From the NCBI GenBank assembly GCA_002390845.1, contig DGQT01000033.1, positions 1 to 47,355 on the forward strand: DNA of 47,355 nucleotides. The letters run 5' to 3'. Made by a program: the position numbers and the translations under genes. Shown one piece after another: positions 1 to 8,883 of the stretch (position 1 is its first letter; each line of letters opens with the position of its first letter). This DNA comes from Chitinophagaceae bacterium UBA4407 (GTDB taxonomy: Bacteria; Bacteroidota; Bacteroidia; Chitinophagales; Chitinophagaceae). The notes below the pieces were generated by a model. The model ran no database searches. It was not told where the DNA came from and saw only the letters and a list, made by a program, of their open reading frames with translations.

Positions 1-54
1 AAGGGTGCGACGCAACAATGCCTGATAGTAAATCTTTTGTTTGGCTCAAAAAAA
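1..54 (+). repeat. Intergenic repeat half-unit (arm type A), cut by window edge
   Basis: Carries GTGCGACGCAA at 5-15, then an AATGCC stretch, and closes with GGCTCAAAAAAAAT. Arm type A of the dispersed family described in the findings; the left part lies outside the window. Confidence 0.75.
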
Positions 55-261
55 ATATAACACCAAACCTGTGTATTTTCCTTTAAAGTGCCATATAAGA
101 AGATTGCATATTTATATTCTACAGGTAAGCCAATATTTTTAACTGGTTAATTACCACCTTAAGTATACATGAAATTAATGCAACAGGTTATTGAAACATG
201 GGCTTTTTGTTATTTTTTTCAGTATTATTGCCACTTCATATCATCCAAAACTTTGTACTGA

Positions 262-1683
262 ATGGTATTCAATTCGCTGATCTTTGTTGCATTTTTTATT
301 ATTGTTACCCTGCTTTTTTTTATTCTGCCGCACAAGTACCGTTGGGGGCTTTTATTAGCCGCCAGTTGCTACTTTTACATGTATTTTCTGCCCATTTATA
401 TTCTTATACTTGGGTTTACAATTGTTGTAGATTATTTTGCCGGAATTTATATTGCCAAAAGCCAGGGGCGGCGGCGAAAGATGTTTCTTGTATTTAGCCT
501 TATTGCAAATATTGGCGTTCTTGCCTTTTTTAAATATTACAATTTTTTAAACTTCAACATTACTGAATTGCTCGGAGGTTTTGGTTATCAAAACCCCATA
601 CCACATTTAGATATATTGCTGCCGGTAGGCCTGTCGTTCCATACATTCCAGGCCATGAGTTATACCATTGAAGTGTACCGCGGGCACCAAAAACCCGAAA
701 GACATTTTGGTATTTATGCGTTGTATGTAATGTTTTACCCTCAGCTGGTGGCGGGCCCAATAGAACGGCCGCAAAATATTCTGCACCAGTTTCACGAAGA
801 AAAGCATTTCGATTATGATCGGGTGGTAAAAGGCTTACGGATTATGCTTTGGGGTTTTATAAAAAAGCTGATTGTTGCAGACCGTGTTGCTATTTATGTA
901 GATGCGGTTTATAATAATGCCCATTATCACAGCGGCATTACCATGATAATGGCAACCTGCTTTTTTGGATTCCAGATTTATTGCGATTTTTCAGGTTATT
1001 CGGATATTGCCATTGGTGCAGCCAAAGTAATGGGCTACGATCTTATGACCAACTTCCGGCGGCCCATGATGATCTCTAAAAGTTTCCAGGAATTGTGGCA
1101 ACGATGGCATATCTCTTTAACAACCTGGTTCAGAGACTATCTTTATTTTTCTTTGGGTGGCAGTAAAAAAGGCGTGGTAATGAGTTTGCTGAACCTCGTT
1201 ATTGTATTTGGCGTAAGTGGTTTATGGCATGGGGCAAATTATACATTTATTATATGGGGTTTATTAAACGGGATTTTTATTGCGGGTGAAAGGTTGCTAA
1301 ATCCATTCTTGCGGAAAATTCATAAACTACTAGGTTTTACAGCAAATTTTTTCAGGGCAATCGGTGTATATTTCTTTGTTACTATTAGCGCCACCTTCTT
1401 CAGGGCCACTTCTGTGGAAAACGCCATGTATATGATTAAAGCAATGTTTACCTTAAAGCCCGGCGGCTTTTATAAAGGTGAACCTCCCACCGCATTCGGC
1501 TATTCGATTTTTGCGGTAGCATTTTTAATTGTTGTAGAGCATATACAGGAATTTTACCCCAATGTTAAGATCATCAACAATAACAATGTGGCAATAAGGT
1601 ATACTGCTTATGTTTTTCTGATTACCATGTTACTGATGATTGGTGTTTTTAGCGGTGGTCAATTTATTTACTTTCAGTTTTAA
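262..1683 (+). CDS. MBOAT-family O-acyltransferase (AlgI-like)
   Basis: A multi-pass inner-membrane protein of 473 residues, the usual length for AlgI/PatA/DltB-type acyltransferases that move acetyl groups from a cytoplasmic donor across the membrane to an extracytoplasmic glycan or cell-wall acceptor. Visible family signatures are LVAGPIERP near residue 162, WQRWHISLTTWFRDYLYFSLGG near 279-300 with His283, and SGLWHGANYTF with the invariant catalytic-type His323. Hydrophobic segments run through the protein from residue 2. The ATG at 262 gives a start directly followed by a membrane segment. The next gene starts 10 nt after the stop and encodes an SGNH-type partner, so the two form an AlgI/AlgJ-like pair. 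The acceptor polymer cannot be read from the window, as no polysaccharide synthase lies beside it. Family call is firm; substrate is unknown. Confidence 0.9.
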   Translation: MVFNSLIFVAFFIIVTLLFFILPHKYRWGLLLAASCYFYMYFLPIYILILGFTIVVDYFAGIYIAKSQGRRRKMFLVFSLIANIGVLAFFKYYNFLNFNITELLGGFGYQNPIPHLDILLPVGLSFHTFQAMSYTIEVYRGHQKPERHFGIYALYVMFYPQLVAGPIERPQNILHQFHEEKHFDYDRVVKGLRIMLWGFIKKLIVADRVAIYVDAVYNNAHYHSGITMIMATCFFGFQIYCDFSGYSDIAIGAAKVMGYDLMTNFRRPMMISKSFQELWQRWHISLTTWFRDYLYFSLGGSKKGVVMSLLNLVIVFGVSGLWHGANYTFIIWGLLNGIFIAGERLLNPFLRKIHKLLGFTANFFRAIGVYFFVTISATFFRATSVENAMYMIKAMFTLKPGGFYKGEPPTAFGYSIFAVAFLIVVEHIQEFYPNVKIINNNNVAIRYTAYVFLITMLLMIGVFSGGQFIYFQF

Positions 1684-1692
1684 ATTCAATAT

Positions 1693-2631
1693 ATGAGAGC
1701 GCAATACCTGCGGTTTGCAAAAAAGGTTTTAATTCTGCTTATTATAATGTTTGTTGTTGACAGAGGCCTTGGTTCTATTATTGAATACTATTTCGAAAAT
1801 GAACCATTGGGAGATTCTGCAGCCTTTGCCCATGCCATCAACGATCCTAAAGAAGACGTACTTATTTATGGCAGTTCAAGGGCCGTGCATACATACGATA
1901 CAAGAATTATAACTGATTCGCTGGGGCTAACCAGTTATAACTGTGGCCGTAATGGCTCAAACATTATTTATGGTGCGGCAATATTACCTGCGGCGCTGGA
2001 AGGTACCCACCAGCCCAAACTTATTATACTCGATATTGCGGCGAAAGAAATAGCGAAACGTTCAGATAAAGACGGAGATGATGTTCTGGCAGGAATGATA
2101 CTGCCTTACGTATTAACCAATCCACGTTTTGAGGCATTGGCAAAAGACCTTTTTCCAAAAGAATTGTATAAAGCAAAAGTGTCAAAGCTGTATGCGTATA
2201 ATTCACTGCTTTTATCTATAATCAGAAATTACTCCCGCAGCGATAATGATAATATCAACGGCTACCAACCCCTGCCCGGAAGCAAATTAAAAAGCGATCC
2301 CGAAGCATTTACATCGGGCCGGGATGGTATAGATGAATATGCAAAAGAACATCTTGAACTTTTTGTAAAATCGGTTACCGATAAAAAAATTCCGCTGGTT
2401 GTTATTTTATCGCCTATGTACACATTACCTTTCAAAGAAAACGAATCACTCACGGTATGCAGGCAAATACTTGCAAAATACAATATTGAATTGTGGGATT
2501 ATTCAACAGATCCCAGGTATGTACAACGACCACTTTTCTACGATATGGCCCATCTTAATACAAAAGGATCCGATATGTTTACCAGGGAAATTATGGGCAG
2601 AATAAAGCAATCGGGCCTACTTAATAAGTAG
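1693..2631 (+). CDS. SGNH/DltD-like protein, partner of the MBOAT acyltransferase
   Basis: 312 residues with one N-terminal membrane anchor (about residues 10-23) and an extracytoplasmic SGNH-like fold. The nucleophile block is LIYGSSRAVH with Ser61/Ser62, and the C-terminal Asp-x-x-His dyad is FYDMAHLN with Asp284 and His287. NCGRNGSN at 83-90 fits the second oxyanion-hole block. Proteins of this type (AlgJ, AlgX, DltD, PatB families) take the acetyl or acyl group delivered by an MBOAT protein and place it on the final polymer. It starts 10 nt after the MBOAT stop, so the two are almost certainly co-transcribed. A hairpin with a T-run follows the stop at 2645-2671. Which polymer is modified is not shown. 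Confidence 0.8.
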   Translation: MRAQYLRFAKKVLILLIIMFVVDRGLGSIIEYYFENEPLGDSAAFAHAINDPKEDVLIYGSSRAVHTYDTRIITDSLGLTSYNCGRNGSNIIYGAAILPAALEGTHQPKLIILDIAAKEIAKRSDKDGDDVLAGMILPYVLTNPRFEALAKDLFPKELYKAKVSKLYAYNSLLLSIIRNYSRSDNDNINGYQPLPGSKLKSDPEAFTSGRDGIDEYAKEHLELFVKSVTDKKIPLVVILSPMYTLPFKENESLTVCRQILAKYNIELWDYSTDPRYVQRPLFYDMAHLNTKGSDMFTREIMGRIKQSGLLNK

Positions 2632-2644
2632 GCATTTTTTAGTT

Positions 2645-2671
2645 AATCAGAATATTTTTTCTGATTTTTTG
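2645..2671 (+). terminator. Rho-independent terminator of the MBOAT operon
   Basis: AATCAGAA (2645-2652) pairs with TTCTGATT (2659-2666), followed by a T-run. Placed 14 nt after the SGNH gene. Confidence 0.7.
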
Positions 2672-3195
2672 TACCGGGCATTGGTACATTTGGCAGCTTT
2701 TCTTGCGTCGCACACTTCAGGGTTCTTCTTTTATGGCAAAAATATGCGCATCATCTTATGGTAAAATGCCGGCAGTTCGTAAACCCAACGTAAAGTACTC
2801 CATCGTTTTTTATAAAAATCTTACATACAGGGCAAAAAAAAGCAGCGATTAGAAAACCGCCGCGAATGTGTCAGCATAATAACCCCTTATGAGAAAAAAG
2901 AAGAACGTAATTTTTTTCTTTTGGTAATTTTTTACAATCGCTATAATTACACCACAAAGATGCCCCCGGCTTTTTTATAAAAAAAGGTGATTTCTCACCG
3001 TAACCAGCGTGATTTTTCACCGCTCTGGCGTGATTTTTCACCGATGAAACGCCTCTCCTGAAACTTTGATACTCGTTAGCCATTTAATTTGTGCCATTAA
3101 TGATACTGTTGCGTACTGCTGCATATTGATATAACCGTACAAGTGAGTGACACAACAAAAGCTCAATAGTAGCAGTGCAGTATGGTACCAAAAAA
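2671..3195. repeat. Large copy of the intergenic repeat family, arms A and B
   Basis: Fills most of the 795-bp gap between 2631 and 3427. Outer end ACCGGGCA at 2673, arm A reversed (TTGCGTCGCAC, 2703-2713), arm B forward (TACAAGTGAGTGACACAAC, 3138-3156), right end near GGTACCAAAAA at 3184. The 420-bp interior holds the palindrome array at 2986-3043 and no credible gene. Confidence 0.65.
2986..3043. promoter_or_regulatory. Array of three phased 15-bp palindromes
   Basis: Units at 2986-3000 (GGTGATTTCTCACCG), 3008-3022 and 3029-3043 (both CGTGATTTTTCACCG). Start-to-start distances are 22 and 21 bp, about two helical turns, with CCAG or CTGG just before units 2 and 3. The same unit recurs at 26574-26609. 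Looks like binding sites for a dimeric regulator; the target promoter could be the operon starting at 3427. Confidence 0.55.
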
Positions 3196-3426
3196 CTGTG
3201 CGGGGCTTAAAACCAGATATCATCTTTCTTAATACCCGGGATAAAATTAGTTACCACCTTTTACAGGGAATACCGTGAAATAACCCTTTTTCTTACCGTT
3301 AAAACACGGGGTAAATACAGTAATTAAACTATTACAGGAATTGGATTTTAGTTTCAATTTGCAGTCAGGTTTGTTACAGACTAAATAGTTCCGAACCCTT
3401 ATTTCTGAATTTTAAAAATTAAAACT

Positions 3427-3867
3427 ATGACACAAGAAAACCTTAATCCCACACCACTTGAAAAAGTAACAGAAATGCGCAATGAATTTGAAAGGGTTAT
3501 ACGCGGACCATCTACTTTGCGCCTGCAACAAACATTTACTGACAGGGTTATAGAAGAAACCCAATCAGCATGGGTAAAAAAAACCGATATCGATCAACTT
3601 GTTAATGATAATACCGCCGACGGTATAAGAATGTACTTTGGTGTGCATACAGAAGAGACAGATACCACCGATCTGAATAAATCCCTGAAAGGAAAATTAA
3701 CTGTAATTTTAGTTGCAACAAGAGACACGACAGGCTCAGGAGCACCAACACCTGAAACCAGTGCAGACATCTTACTGCCAGGTTTAAGTGCGCCGCTGCC
3801 GGGTGAACCGGTTAACTTTATTGGTATGGCAGGCGATAAAATTCCACTGTGCCCGCCAATATGCTGA
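3427..3867 (+). CDS. Small CPPxC-tailed protein of unknown function
   Basis: 146 residues, no signal peptide and no membrane segment, so probably cytoplasmic. I recognise the pattern from Bacteroidota hypothetical proteins rather than from any characterised family: an N-terminal helical part, a central ADGIRMYFGVH block (about residues 64-74), a beta-strand-like GKLTVILVATRD (89-100), a Gly/Pro-rich stretch, and a terminal LCPPIC with Cys142 and Cys146 as the only cysteines. The protein ends exactly on the second cysteine, which suggests a redox, metal-binding or modification role for the tail. It is the first gene of a four-gene operon with a membrane protein, histidine kinase and response regulator; the next ATG is 18 nt downstream of its stop. 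I infer a signal input or target protein of that pathway, without proof. Confidence 0.65.
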   Translation: MTQENLNPTPLEKVTEMRNEFERVIRGPSTLRLQQTFTDRVIEETQSAWVKKTDIDQLVNDNTADGIRMYFGVHTEETDTTDLNKSLKGKLTVILVATRDTTGSGAPTPETSADILLPGLSAPLPGEPVNFIGMAGDKIPLCPPIC

Positions 3868-3885
3868 TTGCTTAAATATATCGTT

Positions 3886-4539
3886 ATGGTTTATATTATA
3901 ATTGGTACAATTGCCATTTTGATAAGCTTTATAGCAAGTATTGTACAATATAAAAAGGCGGAGCCTTTATGGCTTCGCCTTTTTCCCTGGTATCTTGGAT
4001 TTACCATGACAATACAATTGGGTGGCTACCTGTATTCACACTTTTTACTAAAAAGCAATTATTTTATTTTTAATATTCAGCAGATTGCTGACTTCGTTTT
4101 TTGGGTTTATATCTTTTTAAAAATTTACAAAACTAAAGGTGTTAAAGTTGTTCTTTTAGGCCTTGCAGCTTTTGCGATAATTTTTTCAGGTTACAACATA
4201 ATTGCGGGAGAGGGTTTTTATAATTTTAATTCAAAAACAAGTACGATCATTTCTATTGTTCTATTAATATTTTCCTTGTTGTATTTTGCAGAACTGTTTG
4301 TGAATAATAACAGAATTAATTACTTTACCATTCCAACCTTCTGGATTTGTACAGGGTTATTCTTTTTTAATTTGGGGTCCATTATTTATTTAGGCCTGTT
4401 CAATTACATTACAAGTCATAAGCTAGATGAAGATGGTAAAATATATGGCGTAATAATAGTTACCTTAAACATTCTGATGTATGCATTGTTCACCATAGGT
4501 TTCTTTTGCAGAACAATATGGAAAAAAATGAGTTACTGA
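3886..4539 (+). CDS. Multi-pass membrane protein, probable sensor partner of the kinase
   Basis: 217 residues from the ATG at 3886; a TTG at 3868, directly after the previous stop, would add six residues and is less likely. About seven hydrophobic segments span nearly the whole protein, with short charged loops such as QYKKAEPLWLR and HKLDEDGKIYG. No catalytic motif is visible. The gene ends inside the next one: the histidine kinase ATG at 4518 overlaps it by 22 nt, so the two are translationally coupled. The downstream kinase has only one membrane helix and no periplasmic domain, so this protein is a reasonable candidate for the signal-detecting part. The closest general resemblance is to seven-helix membrane proteins found next to Bacteroidota kinases; I cannot assign a named family. 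Confidence 0.6.
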   Translation: MVYIIIGTIAILISFIASIVQYKKAEPLWLRLFPWYLGFTMTIQLGGYLYSHFLLKSNYFIFNIQQIADFVFWVYIFLKIYKTKGVKVVLLGLAAFAIIFSGYNIIAGEGFYNFNSKTSTIISIVLLIFSLLYFAELFVNNNRINYFTIPTFWICTGLFFFNLGSIIYLGLFNYITSHKLDEDGKIYGVIIVTLNILMYALFTIGFFCRTIWKKMSY

Positions 4540-5315
4540 CTTATATTATTGCAACAACAGCAATACTGGTGCTTCTTGGGGCTTTCCTGTTGTTTGTATT
4601 GCTATGGTACCGGAGAAACAAAAACCAATATATAAAAGAAAAACAGCACATGCAGTCTACCTTAAACCAGACCCTGCTTCAAACACGTCTTGAAATTCAG
4701 GAAGAGACTTTTAAAACCATTAGCCAGGAAATTCATGATAATATTGGCCAGGCATTAAGTTTTGTCAAGCTCAGTCTTAATATGATGGATGGCAGGATAC
4801 CACCAGACATCAAAGAAAAATTAACCGAATCAAAAGAACTGTTAGGTAAAACGATCCAGGATCTTCGCGATATTGCCCGAAGCTTAAACCCCGATTTTCT
4901 AAGCGATAGCGGACTTTACGGTGCCATTGAACAACAATTACAGTTACTGGAAAAAACGGGAGAATACAAAACAACTTTTAATGTAATGGGCATTGTTTAT
5001 AAAAACAGCCAGCAACGCGAATTGGTATTGTTCCGTATTGTTCAGGAGTTGCTCAATAATATTATAAAGCATGCCGAAGCAACCACGGTAAATGTTCTTA
5101 TGAATTACCGGGTAGATAAATTATCGATTACCGTTTCAGACAACGGTAAAGGCTTCGATACTTCAGCCGTTCAGGTAACCGAAAAAAACAATGGCCTGGG
5201 TATGCGAAACATGTTAAACAGGATGTCGATGATAAAAGGGTACATTACAATAGAAAGTACACCCGGTGAGGGAACAACCTCAATTATAGAATTGCCAAAA
5301 GAAACTGACTTATGA
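4518..5315 (+). CDS. NarL-type sensor histidine kinase (HisKA_3/HATPase_c)
   Basis: 265 residues from the ATG at 4518; a TTG at 4506 is in frame but poorer. One membrane helix (about residues 8-30) is followed by a coiled coil and a HisKA_3 dimerisation domain with the phospho-acceptor block EIHDNIGQAL, His73. The ATPase domain has an N-box ELLNNIIKHAEA, G1 box DNGKGFD and G2 box NGLGMRNM. There is no extracytoplasmic sensory domain, so sensing is probably delegated to the membrane protein whose gene it overlaps. The response regulator gene begins in an ATGA overlap at its stop. Kinase class is certain; signal unknown. Confidence 0.93.
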   Translation: MEKNELLTYIIATTAILVLLGAFLLFVLLWYRRNKNQYIKEKQHMQSTLNQTLLQTRLEIQEETFKTISQEIHDNIGQALSFVKLSLNMMDGRIPPDIKEKLTESKELLGKTIQDLRDIARSLNPDFLSDSGLYGAIEQQLQLLEKTGEYKTTFNVMGIVYKNSQQRELVLFRIVQELLNNIIKHAEATTVNVLMNYRVDKLSITVSDNGKGFDTSAVQVTEKNNGLGMRNMLNRMSMIKGYITIESTPGEGTTSIIELPKETDL

Positions 5316-5983
5316 CAAAAACAACAACTGTAGCGCTTGTTGATGATCATGCGCTTATACGAAACGGGCTTGCCGGCCTCATCAATACATTCGATGGGTA
5401 CAATGTTTTATTCCAGGCCAGTAATGGCCAGGAATTTATCGACATGCTAAAATCAACCATGCTTCCTAAACTTGTACTCATGGACATCAATATGCCAAAA
5501 AAAGATGGCTACGAAACCACGCTTTGGTTAAAAAATAATTATCCCGATGTAAAAGTGCTTGCACTAAGTATGTACGATAACGAAAGCGCAATTATACGCA
5601 TGCTTAAATGCGGGGCCCGCGGCTACATACTTAAAGATGCGGAACCCGGCGATCTTAAAAGAGCGCTTGATGATATTATGAACAAAGGGTTTTTCTATTC
5701 TGACCTTGTTACCGGGCACCTGATACACACGATGCAGAAAATGGATGAAAGCGCCGAGATCAGAACTACATTCAATTTAAGCGACCGTGAAGTAGAGTTT
5801 CTGAAACTCATTTGCACTGAGTTAACTTACAAAGAGATTGCCGATAAAATGTTTGTAAGCCCACGAACCATAGATGGTTACCGCGATGCGCTTTGCGACA
5901 GGCTTAATGTAAAAACAAGGGTTGGTTTGGTAATCTATGCCATAAAGAATAATATCGTAACACTTAATACAAAAACAGAATAA
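5312..5983 (+). CDS. NarL/FixJ-family response regulator
   Basis: 223 residues. The receiver domain carries the acid pair DD at 11-12, phospho-acceptor Asp58 in VLMDINMPKKDG, and the conserved Lys in GYILKDAEPGD. The C-terminal LuxR-type helix-turn-helix runs from LSDREVEFLKLI through YKEIADKMFVSPRTIDGYR to LNVKTRVGLVIYAI. It shares an ATGA overlap with the upstream kinase, so the two are cognate partners and made in a fixed ratio. Targets are not shown; autoregulation of the 3427 operon is a common arrangement and possible here. Confidence 0.95.
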   Translation: MTKTTTVALVDDHALIRNGLAGLINTFDGYNVLFQASNGQEFIDMLKSTMLPKLVLMDINMPKKDGYETTLWLKNNYPDVKVLALSMYDNESAIIRMLKCGARGYILKDAEPGDLKRALDDIMNKGFFYSDLVTGHLIHTMQKMDESAEIRTTFNLSDREVEFLKLICTELTYKEIADKMFVSPRTIDGYRDALCDRLNVKTRVGLVIYAIKNNIVTLNTKTE

Positions 5984-6044
5984 TATTTACAAGTATTCAA
6001 CAGCTTTGTGTAGCCAATAAAAATATTCTAAAAGTAAATACAGT

Positions 6045-6280
6045 ATTTTTTTTGAAACCGGCATTTGTACTTTGTGGCATCGCCGGTTGTGTCACTCACT
6101 TGTACGTTCGGAACACGAAGCAGCAAAGACCGAAAGTTAGTGAAGTCCGGAAGACCGAAAGTAAAACAGGGAATTGATTCTTTCGGACTTCCTGGCTTTC
6201 GAACTTGCTGACTTGTATTATACAGTACAAGGGTGCGACGCAAGAATGCTTCATGCATGTACGAATGCCAGGTACAAAAA
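6045..6280. repeat. Full intergenic repeat, arms B then A, Cargo 3
   Basis: Fills the 325-bp gap between 5983 and 6309. Outer end TTTTTTTGAAACCGGCA, arm B reversed at 6086-6104, arm A forward at 6233-6243, right end near GCCAGGTACAAAAAA. The interior carries CCGAAAG and CCGGAAG short repeats forming an imperfect hairpin (about 6146-6203). No gene seen. Confidence 0.75.
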
Positions 6281-6308
6281 ATCTATATAAATTTAAAAAA
6301 GCCAGCAA

Positions 6309-7277
6309 TCAGTTAAACCTGTAGCCACGTAAAAATGCATCAATAAGCATTCGCTTTTTGCCTTCGGGCTGCAGATCAGTAACATGAATAAAACCGTTGC
6401 TGCAGGCGAATTTCAGGAATGTTTTACCATCGGTATGCACGGTGCCATTTTCAAATTCATGCGCAGCAAATTCTTTATTACCCAGGTAAATTTTTAATAC
6501 TTTATTATTCAAACAGGTAAACGCACAAGGGTGTGGCGAAAGACCGCGGATTAGATTGTAAATTTCATCAACACTTTTATTCCAGTCTATTTTGCAGGTA
6601 TCTGTAAATATTTTTGGGGCATGTTTTAAGTCTTTAGAAAGTGTACCTTCAAGCGTAGTTTGAGGTTTTTCGTTCAGTGTTTGGTTGGCAAGAGCAGCAA
6701 TCGTTTTTACCAGCAATGCTGCACCTGTTTCTTTTAATCTGTCGTGCAATTCACCTGCAGTCTCATCATCGCCAATTGATATTTTTTGTTGCAGCAAAAT
6801 ATCGCCGGTATCTATTTCGTGTTTTAATTTAAACGTAGTGATACCGGTTTCCTTTTCACCATTTATGATAGCCCAGTTTATTGGTGCTGCGCCACGGTAT
6901 TGCGGCAGTAACGATGCATGAACATTTATAGTACCCATCGGCGGCATATTCCAAACAACTTCCGGAAGCATGCGAAATGCAACTACACACTGCACTTCTG
7001 CATGCAACGATTTTAATGTTTCTAAAAATTCCGGGTTTTTTAATTTCTCCGGTTGCAAAATGGTAAGGCCCCTTTCAACAGCATATTTCTTTACGGCACT
7101 TTCGGTCAGCTTCATTCCACGCCCGGCGGGTTTATCGGGGGCTGTAATTACACCAACAATATTAAAACCCGCTTCAACCAATGAACTCAAAGAAGCCACT
7201 GCAAACTCAGGTGTACCCATGAAAATAATCCTTGGATTTGAAGCTGGATGTGCAATAAATGTATTTATTTCACTCAT
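6309..7277 (-). CDS. fmt: Methionyl-tRNA formyltransferase
   Basis: 322 residues. Transfers the formyl group of 10-formyl-tetrahydrofolate to the amino group of methionine on initiator tRNA in the cytoplasm. Evidence is RIIFMGTPEFA (residues 16-26), the catalytic block INVHASLLPQYRGAAPINWA with Asn118 and His120, and HEIDTGD with Asp156; the three residues keep the spacing of E. coli Asn106, His108 and Asp144. A C-terminal tRNA-binding domain follows. The N-terminus is about 12 residues longer than in E. coli. It lies 34 nt downstream of the NamZ-like gene on the same strand, so the pair may be one transcript although the functions are unrelated. Confidence 0.97.
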   Translation of the reverse strand: MSEINTFIAHPASNPRIIFMGTPEFAVASLSSLVEAGFNIVGVITAPDKPAGRGMKLTESAVKKYAVERGLTILQPEKLKNPEFLETLKSLHAEVQCVVAFRMLPEVVWNMPPMGTINVHASLLPQYRGAAPINWAIINGEKETGITTFKLKHEIDTGDILLQQKISIGDDETAGELHDRLKETGAALLVKTIAALANQTLNEKPQTTLEGTLSKDLKHAPKIFTDTCKIDWNKSVDEIYNLIRGLSPHPCAFTCLNNKVLKIYLGNKEFAAHEFENGTVHTDGKTFLKFACSNGFIHVTDLQPEGKKRMLIDAFLRGYRFN

Positions 7278-7311
7278 GCTGCAAATGTAAGTGAAGGCAA
7301 TTATCCGCTGT

Positions 7312-8613
7312 TTAATGCTGTTGGGTAAAATCAGGATAAAGTAAATATTTCTTCCTGATCATTTTAAAAGCGTTAAGCTTTGGCTGCCAGCTTTTTTTTA
7401 TTTCTTCTTCGGTTTTGCCATTGATAATCTGCTGCATTAGTTCGCTGCTGCCGGCAAGTTTGTTAAAGAAATAATCCTGTGGTTTGGCATTAAATTTTTT
7501 AGGTTGTAAAAAGAAATGCTCTTTATCGGGAAATAACCGGTAAGCCTGCAATAGCCATTTAAGCTGTATGCTGCCATCGTTATTTTCATCTGTAAGGTTC
7601 CAGCCATAACAAAGCCGGTCTTTTAGCTTGGGATCAGTAGCGCCTGCATTGCTTTGCGGCGTAAAAGAAAATAGTGTATCAGGCAAAAGGGGATGCCCAA
7701 AAATCTGGAAAGGATGATCGGTGCCGCGACCTTCACTCATCACTGTTCCTTCAAAAAAACAGGTAGAAGGGTACCAGTAAACCGAATTCATTTCTGCAAG
7801 ATTTGGAGAAGGTTTTACAGGTAATATGTACCTGCTGTTATGGGTATAGTTTTTACATTTTATTACAGTAAGTTTAAAATTGCCGCTCTCTTTTTGAAAG
7901 CCTAACAATTCGCTCAGTGAAATATTTTCATCCTGCTTACTTTCATATTTCCACGGGATCCATTTTTCCCCGAGCAGCATTTTTGCATATTCGCCAATCG
8001 TCATTCCGTAAACTATTGGCACAGGTTGCATACCCACAAAACTTGCATAACTACTGTCAAGCGCAGGGCCGTCTACATAAAAGCCATTTGGGTTAGGCCG
8101 GTCAAGTATCAAAAGCGGCAGGTTGTTTTGAATGGCACTTTCAATAAAATACTGCAGCGATGAAATAAATGTATAAAACCTTACGCCTACATCCTGAATA
8201 TCGAAGAGCAGGATGTCAACGTCGGCAAGATCTGCCGGTGCAGGTTTTAGTTTGCTTCCATATAATGAGATAACTGAAATGCCGGTTTCTTTGTCTGTAT
8301 AGGTTTTTACAGTTTCACCTGCATCGGCATTGCCGCGAAAACCATGCTCGGGACCAAAAATCTTAGTAATGTTTATACCAAGTTTTTTTAATGTATCAAC
8401 AAGATGTGTATTACCAATAAGAGATGTTTGATTGGCAAAAACTGCTACACGTTTATCTTTTAAAAGTGGTAAATACTCCTGTAACTGGCAGGCACCCGGC
8501 AGAATCTGATTTACAGTTTTAGATTTAACTACTTTTATAATATTGCTATTTGTTTGCGTGTATGCATTGACCGATATATATATAAGAAAAATGATCAGCA
8601 GATTTTTTTTCAT
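7312..8613 (-). CDS. Exo-beta-N-acetylmuramidase NamZ-like protein (DUF1343)
   Basis: 433 residues with an N-terminal signal peptide (about 1-18, cleaved after NAYTQ). The body matches the DUF1343 family, whose characterised member NamZ removes N-acetylmuramic acid from the non-reducing end of peptidoglycan fragments. Blocks seen are RVAVFANQTSLIG, IFGPEHGFRGNADAGE near 90-106, DILLFDIQDVGVRFYTFISS, LDRPNPNG, and MSEGRGTDHPFQIFGHP. It is therefore likely a periplasmic or exported enzyme in wall recycling. No MurNAc transporter or kinase is adjacent, so the fate of the product is not visible. fmt follows 34 nt downstream on the same strand. Confidence 0.88.
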   Translation of the reverse strand: MKKNLLIIFLIYISVNAYTQTNSNIIKVVKSKTVNQILPGACQLQEYLPLLKDKRVAVFANQTSLIGNTHLVDTLKKLGINITKIFGPEHGFRGNADAGETVKTYTDKETGISVISLYGSKLKPAPADLADVDILLFDIQDVGVRFYTFISSLQYFIESAIQNNLPLLILDRPNPNGFYVDGPALDSSYASFVGMQPVPIVYGMTIGEYAKMLLGEKWIPWKYESKQDENISLSELLGFQKESGNFKLTVIKCKNYTHNSRYILPVKPSPNLAEMNSVYWYPSTCFFEGTVMSEGRGTDHPFQIFGHPLLPDTLFSFTPQSNAGATDPKLKDRLCYGWNLTDENNDGSIQLKWLLQAYRLFPDKEHFFLQPKKFNAKPQDYFFNKLAGSSELMQQIINGKTEEEIKKSWQPKLNAFKMIRKKYLLYPDFTQQH

Positions 8614-8780
8614 CAGTTGTGATTATACGGTGGAAAGTTACCAAAAATACTTGCCTGAAAAACATTATCAACTTATCTTGCCGCCGTTGAAAGGAGGTTT
8701 TTCTCTTTCCGTGTATTTTGTTGCAGTTGTATTTTCCTTTTGCTGAGAACGGGTATTTTATTTGAAGAACAGGATTAATT

Positions 8781-8842
8781 CAGTACAAGTGTGCGACGCA
8801 AGTAAAGCTGAAGAAAGCTTCTTTGCCGGATCAATAAAAAAA
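8781..8842 (+). repeat. Repeat half-unit, arm A forward
   Basis: AGTACAAGT followed by GTGCGACGCAA at 8791-8801, then AAGCTT and an end GCCGGATCAATAAAAAA. It ends about 40 nt before the SlyD-like gene. Confidence 0.75.
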
Positions 8843-8883
8843 TAAATTGCCCCGGTAAAAAAATATTAATAAAAATTTTAAAC

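Noticed and set aside
198..497. 99-codon open frame overlapping the MBOAT gene start
   Set aside because: Lies in another frame of the well-supported acyltransferase gene and has no coding character.
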